In this document: piece by piece, positions 30,924-42,669 of the stretch
Layout of the letters: each line of letters starts with the position of its first letter
Numbering within the stretch: the first letter of the stretch is position 1
NCBI GenBank assembly: GCA_015143295.1
Contig: CM026574.1
Coordinates: 9,054,938-9,118,937 of the forward strand
From: Tetracentron sinense
Lineage: Eukaryota; Streptophyta; Magnoliopsida; Trochodendrales; Trochodendraceae
Direction of reading: 5' to 3'
Length of the DNA: 64,000 nt
Notes under the pieces: generated by a model
Told to the model about the DNA's origin: nothing
The model's database searches: none
Seen by the model: only the letters and a program-made list of their open reading frames with translations
Program-made: the position numbers and the translations under genes

Positions 30924-32800
30924 AAATCATCATAGACAAACTATCATATTTGGTACTGCACTACTTTATGATGAAATTACCGAAAGTTTCAAGTGGTTGT
31001 TCAAGACTTTTGTAAAGGCAATGTTTGAGAAATAACCGAAGACAATTCTTACAGATTAGTGCAAGGCAATGGCTAATGCAATAGCTCCGGTGTTTCTAGA
31101 AACACATCATCATATCTGTCAATGGCATATGTACCAGAATGTCGCGAAGCACCAAAGCCATGTATTTAATCAAGTAATTTGTGGTTTGAAACCTTTTGCT
31201 AAAGATTTCAAGAGTTGTATATATGACCATGAAGTAGAAGATTTTTTAGCTGCATGAGAAAGCATGCTTCAGAAGCACAATCTCAAGGAAAATACATGGT
31301 TACAAGAATTATTTAAAGAAAGACAGAAATGGGCTTGGTGTATGGACGACATACATTTTGTGCAGATATGAATTCTACGCAATGTAGTGAAAGTTTTAAT
31401 CAGGGTTACCAAGTTCGCTACATGCTATAGCGAACCTAAACTGGTTTGTGGTTCGGATTGGTTCGTGAAATTGAGTGAACCACATAGTGGTTTCAAAATA
31501 GTCTTAGTTTGTCAAATTTTTCATTCAAATTCATTGATATTTTTCTTTAAGCTTAGAAAATTTATACTTTGAGTTCACAAATCATTCATAAAAAGACATT
31601 TTTTTTAATTTTTCAAGTAAGTATTTGTAATATATTGTTTATATGCTTAAAAGATATATTTTTTTTATAATATAATATAAAACATATATTTTGTTTTATA
31701 TGCTTAAGTAGCGAACCAAACTAAAGAACCTAAAAAAACCGAAAAACGAATTATCTCATCCTACCCCTAGTGAACTGGGTTCACTCTAGAGTGGCGAACT
31801 ACGAACCCGAATTTGAACCGAGCAAACTGACGAACCAGGTAACATTGGTTTTAATAGTGTTTTAAGACACTATTAAGGCTAGATTATGATTTGTTACAAT
31901 TTTTTCATCATTTCGAAAGGGTGTTAGAAGATCAGCGTTACAATGAATTAGAAGCTGATTTCAAAGTCAGACAAAGTAGCCTGAATACATGTGCACTTGT
32001 GCATATGTTGAAGAAAGCATCAAGAATATACACACCAGCTATATTTGAGATGTTTCATAAAAAGTACCTATACATTCTAGATTGTTCAATTGAGTTTTCT
32101 AATGAGGTTGGTACAATAAATGATTATACAGTTACCTCACATGGAAAACCTCATACACACATCGTTACATTTGACCCATTTGATAACATAATTGTCTGCA
32201 GTTGCAGAAAAATTGAGTTTGTAGGAATTTTGTGTAACCATGTGTTGAAAGTGCATGATTGCATAAAAATAAAAGACATTCCGCCCAAATACATCTTGAA
32301 TAGGTGGATGAAAGATGCGAAAGTTGGAATAGTAAGAGACAATCCTGGTTCTGTAATACAAGTAAATCCTAAGGCAGCTCTTGGAAATCGTTATGATGAG
32401 CTATGTCGCATCTTTGTTCAAATAGCAGCAAGGGCTGCAGAAACTGAAGAAGGTTATACAATTGTTGTTGACTATGCAAGTAGTGAATTGCAAGAGGTGG
32501 AACTAAGTATGAGAAGCTCAAGATGCACGGAACCTAAAAATTTGACCTCACATGGTATAAGTGTTTCAAAAAATGCATGTGATAAGAGCATTAAGGCTTC
32601 TAATGAATTTGACAACTATGCGCATATACAGTCTTCACCTCATGATAATGACAATAGAATATAACTTGCGAATAGTGCCACTTCTCCAATTGCAAGAGGA
32701 ATTAAAAGGAGGGAGAAAGCAAAGAATAGTGGTCGTAGGATTCAAAGTTGGATTGAAAAGGGCAGCCGAAAAAGTAAACCTCGGAAAGAAGTAACTCACC
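30924..32800 (+). pseudogene. FAR1-related sequence (FRS) pseudogene, transposase-SWIM part
   Basis: The family has an N-terminal FAR1 zinc domain, a MULE transposase domain and a C-terminal SWIM zinc finger, and acts in the nucleus as a transcription factor derived from a Mutator transposase. Here the transposase part reads [15 protein letters not shown], then AMANAIAPVFLETHHHICQW and NVAKHQSHVFNQ. An open 257-codon stretch at 31891-32664 includes FFHHFERVLEDQRYNELEAD and the SWIM finger CSCRKIEFVGILCNHVLKV. Stops occur near 31032, 31055 and 31255, with a frameshift near 31370. A hAT MITE splits it at 31401, and a one-base deletion lies just after (31873). Reading continues past the stop at 32662 into a basic GIKRREKAKNSGRR tail. 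The 5' end is at 25818, about 5 kb away. Non-functional. Confidence 0.88.
31401..31847. mobile_element. hAT-type MITE inside the FAR1 pseudogene (447 bp)
   Basis: Perfect 8-bp target duplication GTTTTAAT at 31393-31400 and 31848-31855. Imperfect inverted ends CAGGGTTACCAAGTTCG and, complement of the right end, CAATGTTACCTGGTTCG. Sub-terminal GAACC/GGTTC motifs recur. Removing it and one duplication copy restores the order of the conserved FAR1 codons on either side. Confidence 0.88.
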
Positions 32801-33590
32801 TAATCCTGAAGCAACTCACACACGTAATCTTGTTACTCTCATGACAACTCACCTCTTATAGTCGAAGTTATGCCATTGCATTCATCTAATCAACTCAAAG
32901 GAAACCATCTTACTTATCGTGCATGCACTTGTTCTTTTTTGGTTGAAATGATATCATGTAACTAACACACACACTCTCACCAAACTTCAGGTAGCCGCTA
33001 AGGTGCTGCACTTGTTCATGAGCAACAGATGTAAGGAAATGAAAATCATAAGGGACAAGTCATCAATACAAAATACCAAGTGCATACATATATAGGATTG
33101 TTCAGTGCCTCTTGGGATCACAAGATCTTCCACCATGAGGAGGATTGGCTCCTTGGTTCAGTTATTTTAGAGTTCCATTTTAAGGAGTTTGCCAATTTCT
33201 TTTAGTGTTTTTAATCCTTGAACATGGTGAGATTATTTGTCACAATTAAGCAAAATCAATAAATTGCGGTTAACCTCACACATAGTCTCATGCCTGAGAT
33301 TAATGAAACATGAATCCAACTTCATTTAGCCAATTTAAGCAAGCCATTTGATGTAGCCGAAATTTCCTTTTGCCCTATTGATGAATCCGAATTCAATCAC
33401 ATTGGGGTGCACAATGCAGATTCATTTAGCCATTTGATCAAACCAGTACTAACCAGCACTAGTTTCATTATAAGAATGGAACTACACTAAAGTCTTTCAT
33501 GTCTACAGCTATAGCTTAAGACAACAAGATAGAAAAGAAAAAAAGAACTCGAAGCACGAATGCTTCAGATTTCAGGAGATCGATTCACAG

Positions 33591-33923
33591 TCTATTGCGA
33601 TTGAACTTGGGAGAGTTCAATTACGCCAAGGTATACACGTGACCCCTTTAACCCCCATTAACCGTGGTTAAGATTCTCTAACCTAGGGTTCAATAATCCA
33701 ACTGTAGTTTTGAGAATTTTTTTTTTTTTAAAAATTAAGCTTAGCGTTAAATTTTCATAACCCCAAAGTTAATTTTTTTTGAATATTTTTTTTTTCTATA
33801 AACCATGGTTAGATTAGTGAACCCTAAGGGTTAGTGAATCTTAACCACGGATATAAGGATTATAAGTGACACGTGTTGACCTCTGGGTGTGATTGAACTC
33901 TCCCCAAGTTCAATTGCGATTGA
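33591..33923. mobile_element. Inverted-repeat MITE, family M3, uninterrupted copy
   Basis: Ends GATTGAACTTGGGAGAGTTC and, complement of the right end, AATTGAACTTGGGGAGAGTT. The arms continue through TAACCGTGGTTAAGATTC and its mirror GAATCTTAACCACGG. It is the best copy for defining the family, because no other element is nested in it. The DNA 32801-33590 is probably the 3' flank of the FAR1 relic, with no gene seen. Confidence 0.75.
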
Positions 33924-34007
33924 CTATGATTCTGTCTCAGATATCTGGTGGGCATCTGAAGACCTTTAGTTCTATCTATTTGTTTGAGCTGATTCAGGAC
34001 AACACAT

Positions 34008-34038
34008 AGAGAGAGAGAGAGCGAGCGAGAGAGAGAGC
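34008..34038. repeat. (GA)n microsatellite
   Basis: AG repeats with a few GC interruptions. Confidence 0.85.
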
Positions 34039-34453
34039 TCATGGCTGGCAACTGCAAACCACCCCAAATCCCTTTTTCTCACCACAGTAAGGAGGATAAC
34101 AAAGCAAATTATAGTTAAGTTACAGATTCATTACAGAGACAATTGAGGAAAGTTACGCGTTCTTAGAAGTAAATAAAGGAAAAAATCATAGTTAAGTTAC
34201 AGAGACGACCCATATAAAATCCAACAAACAAAGAAGAAATTCCTACGGCAAATCGAAGAGAAACAAAAAGGAGAAAGAAGCTTAGGTGACCTTTCGATTG
34301 ACTTTTCAAAGCGAAAAATACTTCCTCAAGAGTTACTTTGCAGGAAGTATTTATTGAGGAAGTCTGACAATATTATTCAGGCATAAAATAATGTTTGTTT
34401 TACACATCTTAAAAATGACTTTTAAAATCTCAAAAATTAAATTTGTGTTTGCC

Positions 34454-34600
34454 ATTTACAAAAAATAACTTTTACAAATTTAATATATGGAATCAAATTG
34501 ATATGTCATTATTTACAAAAAATAACTTTTGCAAATTTAATATATGGAATCAAATTGATATGTCATTATTTTCAAAAAATAACTTTTGCACCCACTAACA
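34454..34600. repeat. 57-bp direct repeat, ~2.5 copies
   Basis: ATTTACAAAAAATAACTTTT followed by CAAATTTAATATATGGAATC starts at 34454 and 34511, with a partial copy at 34568. From 34600 to 35580 the DNA is AT-rich, with AAATTTCG motifs near 34880-34990, and no gene is visible. Confidence 0.9.
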
Positions 34601-36143
34601 TGTAGAACAAATACTAACCCTAGTTAACCCCAAAATTAAGATGTACAAACAATTTACAACACCTGATATTTATGATTTTTCTAATATGTTGGTGTTGGTT
34701 CTTTGTAACCTCAAGATACAAAGATCATTGTTGCTGAGTTTTACTAAATGTCTCCTAACCCGAACTCCTTAACACCTAAAACACGTGCACCCTCTCCGAA
34801 AGGTTTTAAATTTCGTTGAGACTTTGCAAAATTCGGTTTCGTCCAACCCCAATGACATCGATAAAGAGTAAATTTCGGAAAACACGATTTCGGCCAAAAT
34901 TTCAGAAATTTCGGGTCAAATTTCGAATTTTAGAAATTTCGGACATTTATTTTTAAATATATTTTTAATTAAAATTTTGAAATATTTCGATATTTTTATT
35001 GAAATTTCGAAAATTTATATATTAATTTTAAAAATAAAATAATATATTTATATAAATATATAAAATTTTAATAAATATTATTTTTAACATATATATATTT
35101 AACAAAACTAGTAAAAGTGCACGTACGTTGCATGTATAATTTACATATAACTTTTTCACCATTAATAAAAAAAAAACATAATTTTGTTTAAAATTTAAAT
35201 TTTAATATATTTTCAATAGACGTCACATTACACTCTTTTATATTAAATAATTTTTTAATATATTATTATATTTTATATAAATATATTTTAGTAATTAAAT
35301 TTAAATTTCTTATTTTAAGTTAAATTTAATATTAAAAAAGAATTACTAATAGCTGAATTACTTATGAGTCCCACTTATAAATGTATTAAAAGTAAGGAAT
35401 TGTATGATAAAAAAATAATACTATTAGAAATAAATATCATGACATTATTATTATTTTTCATGGTTAGAATATTGGTGTTTTTGATTTTATAAAATAAAAT
35501 ATATAAAAGGCAAAAGCCTATAGAAAGTCCAAAAAAGAGAAAAAAAATCTGGATATTCCTGGATACCATTATTAGAAAAAAAAGGCTCGTGATCCTCTAA
35601 CCGGATTCATTGAATCCGGTTATGACGTAGAGTAATACAAAGACTGACATTTGTTCAGTGAAAAAGTGACAAATTGAAATTCAGTTTAAATATCATGCGG
35701 AGCTCTGCATGGCCGAGCTCCCTTTTTACACTGTCCAGGGGCAAATGTGTTAGTTTCTTCTCAAAACTAACGCTCGTTAGTTTGACATCTCTCCCTTAAC
35801 CAACTCTCAACTCAAGTTAATTTAGATCATACAAAAAAAAAAGTTAGATCAAAACCCAAATTCCATCTTCTTCATCCATCCATCATTTACAGCCACCCAG
35901 CCATCCACCACTTGCTGCCACTGAGGTTAGTAATGCCTGAGAACAGAGGCCTCTCTCGCCAAAACGAGTTAGAGCTGTTCCGTTTAGCACAAATGGCTGA
36001 TAACTGATGGGAGTAACTAAACCCATTTCAGTTTCAAGACTCTCTCTCTCTCTCTCTCTCAATTTGAGAGACCAAACTCAACATCAACTTCAAGAAACAG
36101 AAGATATACTTGGCAAAAGCAAGAGCTTACTTCTAATTACATG

Positions 36144-36458
36144 TGTGATTTTCAAGCATTCTATTTCAAGCATACACATAGAGGAGAAAAGGGTTTACGT
36201 GGTTCGGCAAAAAAGGTGCCTACATCCACGAGTGTAATCCCCAAACTGTCATGAGAGGGGTTACAAGGATTCCACTATTAATAGGTCTCTTGATACACGT
36301 ATAGGAAGATACACCAAATCTCACTCATCTCCTATACCTGCTAAGAATACAAGATTTAAAATACACTTACTAACAATATACGCTACTAATATAGCAACTC
36401 AATTTCTCCACTAATTTTGCATGATCACGCCACCTCATCAGAGTATGCAACCTCAACA
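36144..36458 (-). repeat. copia 3' LTR (315 bp)
   Basis: TG...CA ends. It differs from the other LTR by eight substitutions and a 14-bp duplication near its outer end (TTCAAGCA repeated at 36151-36172), so the two LTRs are about 97% identical over the aligned 301 bp. Confidence 0.95.
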
Positions 36459-36465
36459 CTCCCCC

Positions 36466-38088
36466 TCAAGTTGGAGCATAGATGTTAATGGAGCCCAACT
36501 TGGATAATATTATTTGAAAGTATCCCTTATCTGTAGCCTTGGTAAATATGTCAGCAAGCTGGTCCCCACTTCGGACGTAAGGGGTGTCAATTATCTTGGC
36601 CTGAACCTTCTCTCGAACAAAGTGGCAGTCAACCTCAATGTGTTTGGTCCTTTCATGGAAAACTCGGTTTGATGCAATATGGGTGGCTGCTTGATTGTCG
36701 CAAAACATCTTGATCGGCATTTTCGGTTTAAATCCCAAATTTTGAAGGAGGGACTGCAACCATATTAACTCACCGGTGGTTGATGTCATTGCTCTATATT
36801 CAGCTTCAGCGCTAGATCGAGCAACGACGTTCTGTTTCTTGCTTTTCCAGGTCACAAGATTTCCTCCAACAAAAGTGCAGTAGCCTGTGGTTGATCTTCT
36901 ATCTATTGAATCTTCCGCCCAATCTGCGTCAGTATACCCTTCAATTTCTGTATGTCCATTTCTTTTCATCCAAATTCCCTTTCCTGGAGATGACTTAAGA
37001 TACCGCAATATACGATCCACTGCTTCCATATGCTCTGCCTTAGGAGCATGCATAAACCTGCTAACAAAACTAACAGCATATGTAATATCTGGCCGAGTAA
37101 TGGTTAGGTAAATTAAGCGCCCCACCAATCTTTGGAATCTTCCTATATCTTCTAAAGGTTCTTCAGTAATGGCAAACTTATGACTAAAGTCAATGGGGGT
37201 GTTTGCTGGTTTCGCACCTAATTTTTCAGTTTCTTTCAACAAATCAAGAGTATACTTTCTTTGGGAAAGAAATAGGCCTTTGCTCGAATATGCAACCTCA
37301 ATGCCCAAGAAGTATTTCATTTTGCCTAGGTCTTTAATATCAAATTTTTTGTTGAGATGCTTTTTAAGGTCTAAAATTCCAGTCTTATCATCCCCCGTAA
37401 TGACTATATCATCCACATATATTAGGACAACAATAGTTCCTGACTCATTCTTCTTTATGAACATTGAAGAGTCAGCCTCACTCCGTTTGAAGTCAATAGT
37501 TGTGAGAGCCATACTAAGCTTGGCATACCATGCTCGAGGAGATTGCTTAAGGCCATATAAGGCCTTTTTCAATTTGCATACAAGACCCTCATGAGATTGG
37601 TGAGGATGGCCTGGGGGAAGTTCCATGTAGACTTCTTCCTCAAGATCACCCTGAAGGAAGGCATTTTTAACATCCATTTGAAATAGAGGCCATCCTTGAT
37701 TGATGGCAACAGATAACAAAACTCTAACAGTATTCATTTTGACAACTGGGGCAAAAGTCTCCTTGTAATCGACTCCATAAGTTTGGGTAAATCCTTTGGC
37801 GACAAGTCTAGCCTTGTGTCTTTCAATGGATCCATCACTGTTGTATTTTACTTTGTAGACCCATTTACAACCCACAGTCCGTTCACCTTTGGGCAATTGA
37901 ACAATGTCCCAAGTCTGGTTCTTATTAAGGGCGTGGAGTTCTTCATCCATTGCCCTTTTCCACACAGGATGATTTTTTGCCTCATGGAAGCTAGATGGTT
38001 CGATATGATTCTCAATAGCATTAAGGAAAGCAGAATGAGCAGAAGATATGTTATCATAGCATATGTGATCTTGAATAGGAAATGACAT
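36466..38088 (-). pseudogene. copia reverse transcriptase and RNase H region
   Basis: Open for 540 codons. RT motifs include WKRAMDEELHAL, FQMDVKNAFLQGDLEEEVYM and the catalytic YVDD in VLIYVDDIVITGDD. RNase H follows, with GYTDADWAED, a KSKKQNVVARSSAEAEYRAM block and CDNQAATHIASN near the C-terminus. This copies element RNA into DNA in the virus-like particle. The frame is intact here, but it is cut off from the integrase frame upstream by a frameshift near 38100-38200. Confidence 0.95.
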
Positions 38089-39120
38089 AGTATGATAGGT
38101 AAAAAAATCTTGGAGTTTAGAGGGAGTTTGAGAGACACGAGTGGACCTGCGAGAAGGATTCTGATCAGGTGGGGCCCGGGGTCAGCACTATTTGATGCAT
38201 TGCTTTCTTCTACAACAGGCTGACTTTGTTTTCGAACCTCTCTTTCTTCTCTGTCACATGTCTGCTTTGTGACATTATTATTTAAATTGACTCCTATGAC
38301 TGGTAAGGGAGCAAATTCATTATAATTCTCCCCCTGAATTTGGTCCATATGAGACGGAACCAAAGGGTTTTGAAAAAAAGCTTCATTTTCAACAAAAGAA
38401 ACATCCCTGGAAATGTACAATTTATTCTCATTCAAGTCATAGCACTTACAATCCTTTTTGGTAGACGAATACCCAAGAAAAACACACTTGATGGCATGGT
38501 GATCAAGTTTTCCACTATTTTGTAAATGGACAAAACAGCTGCAACCAAAAATGTGAAGGTGCGATAAATCAATCTTTCGACCCTTTAGAATTTCTAAAGG
38601 TGACTTGTTTTCTAATACCCTACTAGGAAGCCTATTTATCAAATAGCAACTAGTTAAAATTGCATCGGACCAGTAGATCTTGGGGAGGTGTGTCTGAAAC
38701 ATTAATGACCTGGTGACTTCAAGTAAGTGCCTATTTTTTCGTTCAGCTACCCCATTTTGTTGGGGTGTGCCAACACAGGTGGTTTGGTGAAGTATTCCTA
38801 AGTGCTTAAGGTGGGCAAAAAACAATTTTTTGTCATATTCACGACCATTATCAGTCCTTAAAGTTTTGATTTGGGCAGCAAATTGAGTAGAAACCATACA
38901 ACAAAAATCTTGAAAGACAGTCAATGCATCAGCTTTAGATTTCAACAAATAAACTTATGTAGCACGTGACTTGTCATCAATAAAGGTAATAAAATATCTA
39001 TATCCATCCCGAGACTCAACCGGGGCTGGGCCCCACACATCTGAATGAACTAAATCAAAAAGTTTTTCAGAAACATGCAAACTATGAGAGAAAGGTAATC
39101 TATGTTGTTTGGGAAAATGG
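37848..39120 (-). pseudogene. copia integrase region
   Basis: The catalytic core is visible as HSDVWGP (first Asp, near 39030), LRTDNG (second Asp) and NGVAERKNRHL (Glu). CVFLGYSSTKKDCKCYDL follows downstream. An in-frame TAA near 38955 interrupts it between the first and second Asp, and the 3' part drifts out of frame before RT. Confidence 0.93.
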
Positions 39121-39128
39121 CAAATCTC

Positions 39129-39862
39129 TCAATTATTAGAGTCTAAGAGTAAGGCAGGATGTAAAACTTTAAGAATTTTATCTGATGGATGACCCAATCT
39201 TTTATGCCATAGCTGAGAGGTAGCTTGTTTGGTCCTAACAGTCATTGCCACACTGTGTGGATCGAAGCAATATGATCCATGGTGGAGGCACCCTTCACCA
39301 ATCTTCATCCCCGTGGCCCTGTCCTGAAAAGTCACAGCACGCGGAGAGAAAATAACATTGCAATTCAATTCTTTAGTAATTTTACTAACAGATAATAGAT
39401 TAGAGGCGAAGGACGGGATGAGCAACACATCAGAGGTACATGAAAAAAAATTGGTTTTCCCGATTCCTTGGATTGGGACACGAGCACCATTAGCTATGGA
39501 AACCGAATGGTTGACATGATGCACATCAGATAGAAAGGTAGAATTACTACACATATGGTTAGTGGCACCCGAATCAACAACCCATGTAGAATTACTAGAA
39601 GAGAAAAGAGCAAGGGTATTACCAGAATCATGTGCCAAGGTAGAAGAGGAATCCTGTGTGGAAGCGCCAGCATGAACAAGTTTCTGTAGCAATTGAGTGA
39701 TCTTCTCCAATGAAACCTGAGACTCAGATGAAGTGGCTTGTGCTGCTATGGTATCCTCGTAATTCTTATCTTTTGTAGGTCGCATGTGAGGATACAAAAT
39801 CCAACATTTTTCTTTGGTGTGTCCCAAACGATTACAATGGTTGCAGCGAAATGAGGGACGAG
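39129..39862 (-). pseudogene. copia gag zinc knuckle, protease and pre-integrase region
   Basis: A CCHC knuckle (CNHCNRLGHTKEKC) lies near 39820-39862. The aspartic protease active site WVVDSGATNHM is near 39575, and the GAG-pre-integrase motif LWHKRLGHPSDKIL is near 39170-39210. A stop lies at 39129, just before the HSDVWGP motif of integrase. Confidence 0.93.
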
Positions 39863-40613
39863 AAACACGACCTCGACCTCAGCCTCTAATGGGGCCTGAG
39901 CTTCGTTCCCCGGAGCAGATGAAATCCTTTGATTTGTTATTAGCAATAAGAGCATTATTTTCCACTAAATCTCCCCCTGATTTGGATTCGAAGTTCATAA
40001 TCTGTCGTCGAGTCTCTTCTTGGTGAATAGATGCACAAACACTAGTTAGGGACGGAAGTTCAAGGCTCAAAAGAATTTGACTCCGTAGGTTTTCATACTC
40101 AGGTTTCAGACTAGCAAGCAGATGAAAAATTTTATCATGTTCTTCTCTGGTTTAGAGAGTTTTAAGATCAGTTGTAGGAGGAAGGTATTGTTGTAACTCA
40201 TCCCATTTTTTCTTCATGTACCCAAGGTGATCAGTGAAGGATTTGTCACCTTGTTTTGCTTGGGAGAGTTCTTGTTTCAGTTGAAAAATCCTTGAAGCAT
40301 TATTTTGGTGCTCATACATGGATTTGATAGAGTCCCAGAGATCCTTGGCAGTCTCAGCATAAGCAAAAATTTCATAAATTCTGGGTTCCATAGAATTGAA
40401 TAACCAAGACATGACCAATTGGTCAGTGGCTTGCCATTCTTCATATTTTGAATCACTAGTTTTAGGCACTTCCTTTTTCCCATTAATGTACCCTAGTTTA
40501 GATCGACCTCCTAAGGATATGGTGATTGCTCTAGACCATGATAGATAATTAAGCCAATTTAATGGAACTGTTGTAAGTTTGATGCTTGTATTAGAATCGT
40601 AATCATGTGCCAT
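39863..40613 (-). pseudogene. copia gag
   Basis: ATG at 40611-40613 opens MAHDYDSNTSIKLT, then WLNYLSWSRAITISLGGR and LWDSIKSMYEHQNN, as in copia Gag (UBN2 type). It is broken by stops near 40155 and 39895 before the zinc knuckle. Confidence 0.92.
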
Positions 40614-41083
40614 AGTGAGATTAAGGAAGATCTGACATGAGAGAAGTGATAGGCAAGGACAGTCAAAGGCTACAATGAGACAACCAGATCTAGAGCTCTA
40701 GAGACAACAACCAAGTCTAAATCTTGAGAATCAGCAACAAGGGGCAGCAACTATAAGCCAACGATGAAGCAGCAACCACAACCAAAAGAGGAGCCGATTG
40801 TTTCCGTATGGCTTCCGTGTGATCCCAATGTTAGAGATACTGTGACTTTTGTTCCTTTATTTGTCTAAGTAATAAAGACAAAGAGACAACTCTTTTGTGA
40901 CTTTTGTTTCTTTATTTGTCTATGTAATAAAGACAAAGAGACAACTCTTTTGTGAAAGTCCACAGTAGCTGTGTGTTGTAACACACAGAGGCTATAACAC
41001 TCCTTGAAAAGAATCAATATATGGCTGAAATCAATGGCTGTTATTAGTTGAAAAACTCTTCCTCAATAGCTTGAAAAAAAAAC

Positions 41084-41095
41084 GCTCTGATACCA
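41084..41095 (-). promoter_or_regulatory. Primer binding site of the copia element
   Basis: The minus strand reads TGGTATCAGAGC directly at the inner end of the 5' LTR, complementary to the 3' end of initiator tRNA-Met. Confidence 0.95.
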
Positions 41096-41396
41096 TGTGG
41101 TTTTCAAGCATACACATAGAGGAGAAAAGGGTTTACGTGGTTCGGCAAAAAAGGTGCCTACATCCACGAGTGTAATCCCTAAACTGTCATGAGAGGGGTT
41201 ACAAAGATTCCACTATTAATAGGTCTCTTGATACACGTATAGGAAGATACACCAAATCTCACTCATCTCCTATACTTACTAAAAATACAAGATTTAAAAT
41301 ACACTTACTAACAATATACGCTACTAATATAGCAACTCAATTTCCCCACTAATTTTGCATGATGACGCCACCTCATCAGAGTATGCAACCTCAACA
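41096..41396 (-). repeat. copia 5' LTR (301 bp)
   Basis: TG...CA ends, with the primer binding site immediately adjacent on the inner side. Partner of the LTR at 36144-36458. Confidence 0.95.
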
Positions 41397-42433
41397 ACAT
41401 GATCATGTCAAATGAAAACCAGTAGACTCGAATCCAGCATGATACCAAAAAGAAAAATCCTCAAATTCAATACAAATGAACAGAAGAAAAATGATATAAG
41501 AAACCCAACATAAAAATGACCAAACCCCAAAAAAGATGGGCATCCATCCAAGACTCAAATCTCTCTGATGCAATTCTTCCCCCACTAATCTGCCTTCTTA
41601 AAAGAACCCATTAAACAATCAAAGGGTTTCAATGAATTTGGAACACAAAAGCAACGCACGCAACCGATTGAATGATCATGATCGAGATCTCGGCGCATAA
41701 GCATAAGCATGGCGCATCATATCCACAACAACCCATATTCTCTTCTGCTGGCGACGACAAAGGATCCGTCACACAGTTGTTCTTGAGTAACTCAGAATTA
41801 TCAGGAGAAATTACAAGAAGAAACAGAGTGAAAAACACACAGGGAATTTTAATTTTTCTCCCACTTCTTTAGGTGATCACTTCCTTCCTAGCAATAATAA
41901 CATGTCTAGCAGAAATAATCCATGCTCCACAACTCATTCCAATGACTGAAATCTCTGTTTTTTTTTGTAAGCGATGGCGGTGGCACAACAACTGCGACGG
42001 TGGCTGCATGCTTGTAGACGATGGCTGAGTGTAGGCTGTAAACTATGGATGGATGAAGACGATGGGGTTTGCTTTTTCATCTAACTTAACTTGAGTTAAG
42101 GGAAAGTTGTGGCTGAGGAAAGAGACGTCAAAGTTCAAACTAACGATAAGACGGAACTCAAACACTAAAATTTCAAATTGCCGCATTTTTAATGAACAGA
42201 TGTTGTCTTTGTATCACATGAGAGGATCAGGAGCCGAAATTGGAATTGAATATAGTCTCTTTTCTTTGTTTTTGGTTTCGAGATATAGTTTAGACCGTAA
42301 CGCAGGTTAGGTGTTAGAATCTGTTCGGAGTTAGTGGCCGGTGGAAAGTATATACAACTCCGACCTTCTCGGGAATGGAACCTGGATCCCCGCCTTATGC
42401 CCATGGTGTGTAATATAGTCTCTTTTCACTAAC

Positions 42434-42580
42434 CCTATGTTTGGTTGCCGAGAAAATAAGTAAAAACATGGAAAAAAAAAAGAAAATTAAACAAAATATA
42501 GCTAAAAATTATATTAAAAATCCAAAATTTCTTTTCTTTTCCATGTTTTCACCTATTTTCAAGGCAACCAAACATAGCAT
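42434..42580. mobile_element. MITE family M2 copy 2
   Basis: Left CTATGTTTGGTTGCCGAGAA and right GGCAACCAAACATAGCAT, with AT-rich interior and a ~35-bp terminal repeat. Same family as 4262 and 47205. Confidence 0.75.
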
Positions 42581-42669
42581 ATGGGTTACTACAACTTTTA
42601 GAGAAGAAAAGAAAACATATAAAAATATTGTTATTATTATTTCTATTTCATCTCGTTAATTGTTCATAT

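Larger units (their letters stand above)
36144..41396 (-). mobile_element. Ty1-copia retrotransposon, complete structure, coding region broken
   Basis: Perfect 5-bp target duplication ACATG at 36139-36143 and 41397-41401. LTRs are 315 and 301 bp. On the minus strand the order is 5' LTR, tRNA-Met primer site (TGGTATCAGAGC, 41084-41095), gag, protease, integrase, RT, RNase H, polypurine tract (CTTGAGGGGGAG, 36459-36470), 3' LTR. This order is typical of copia. Stops and frameshifts occur in gag and integrase. A 55-bp direct repeat lies in the leader (40841, 40896). Confidence 0.97.
35586..42233. repeat. Inverted arms of a possible MULE-like element enclosing the copia insertion
   Basis: The left arm (35586-35930) and right arm (about 41950-42233, inverted) share GGCTC(G/C)TGATCCTCT, ATACAAAGAC, TTAACTCAAGTTAATTTAGA (TTAACTCAAGTTAAGTTAGA on the right), TCTTCATCCATCCAT and TTTACAGCC. 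Arms are ~300 bp with several indels. Without the copia element the unit would be ~1.4 kb. Long terminal arms suit Mutator-like elements, but a 9-bp duplication is not clear and no transposase remains. Confidence 0.6.

Noticed and set aside
36887..38085. Plus-strand open frames across the copia polyprotein
   Set aside because: Shadows of RT/RNase H and integrase, which are clear on the minus strand.
37848..38948. Integrase frame as an independent gene
   Set aside because: It starts after a stop within the copia integrase and runs out of frame before RT. It is part of a broken polyprotein.
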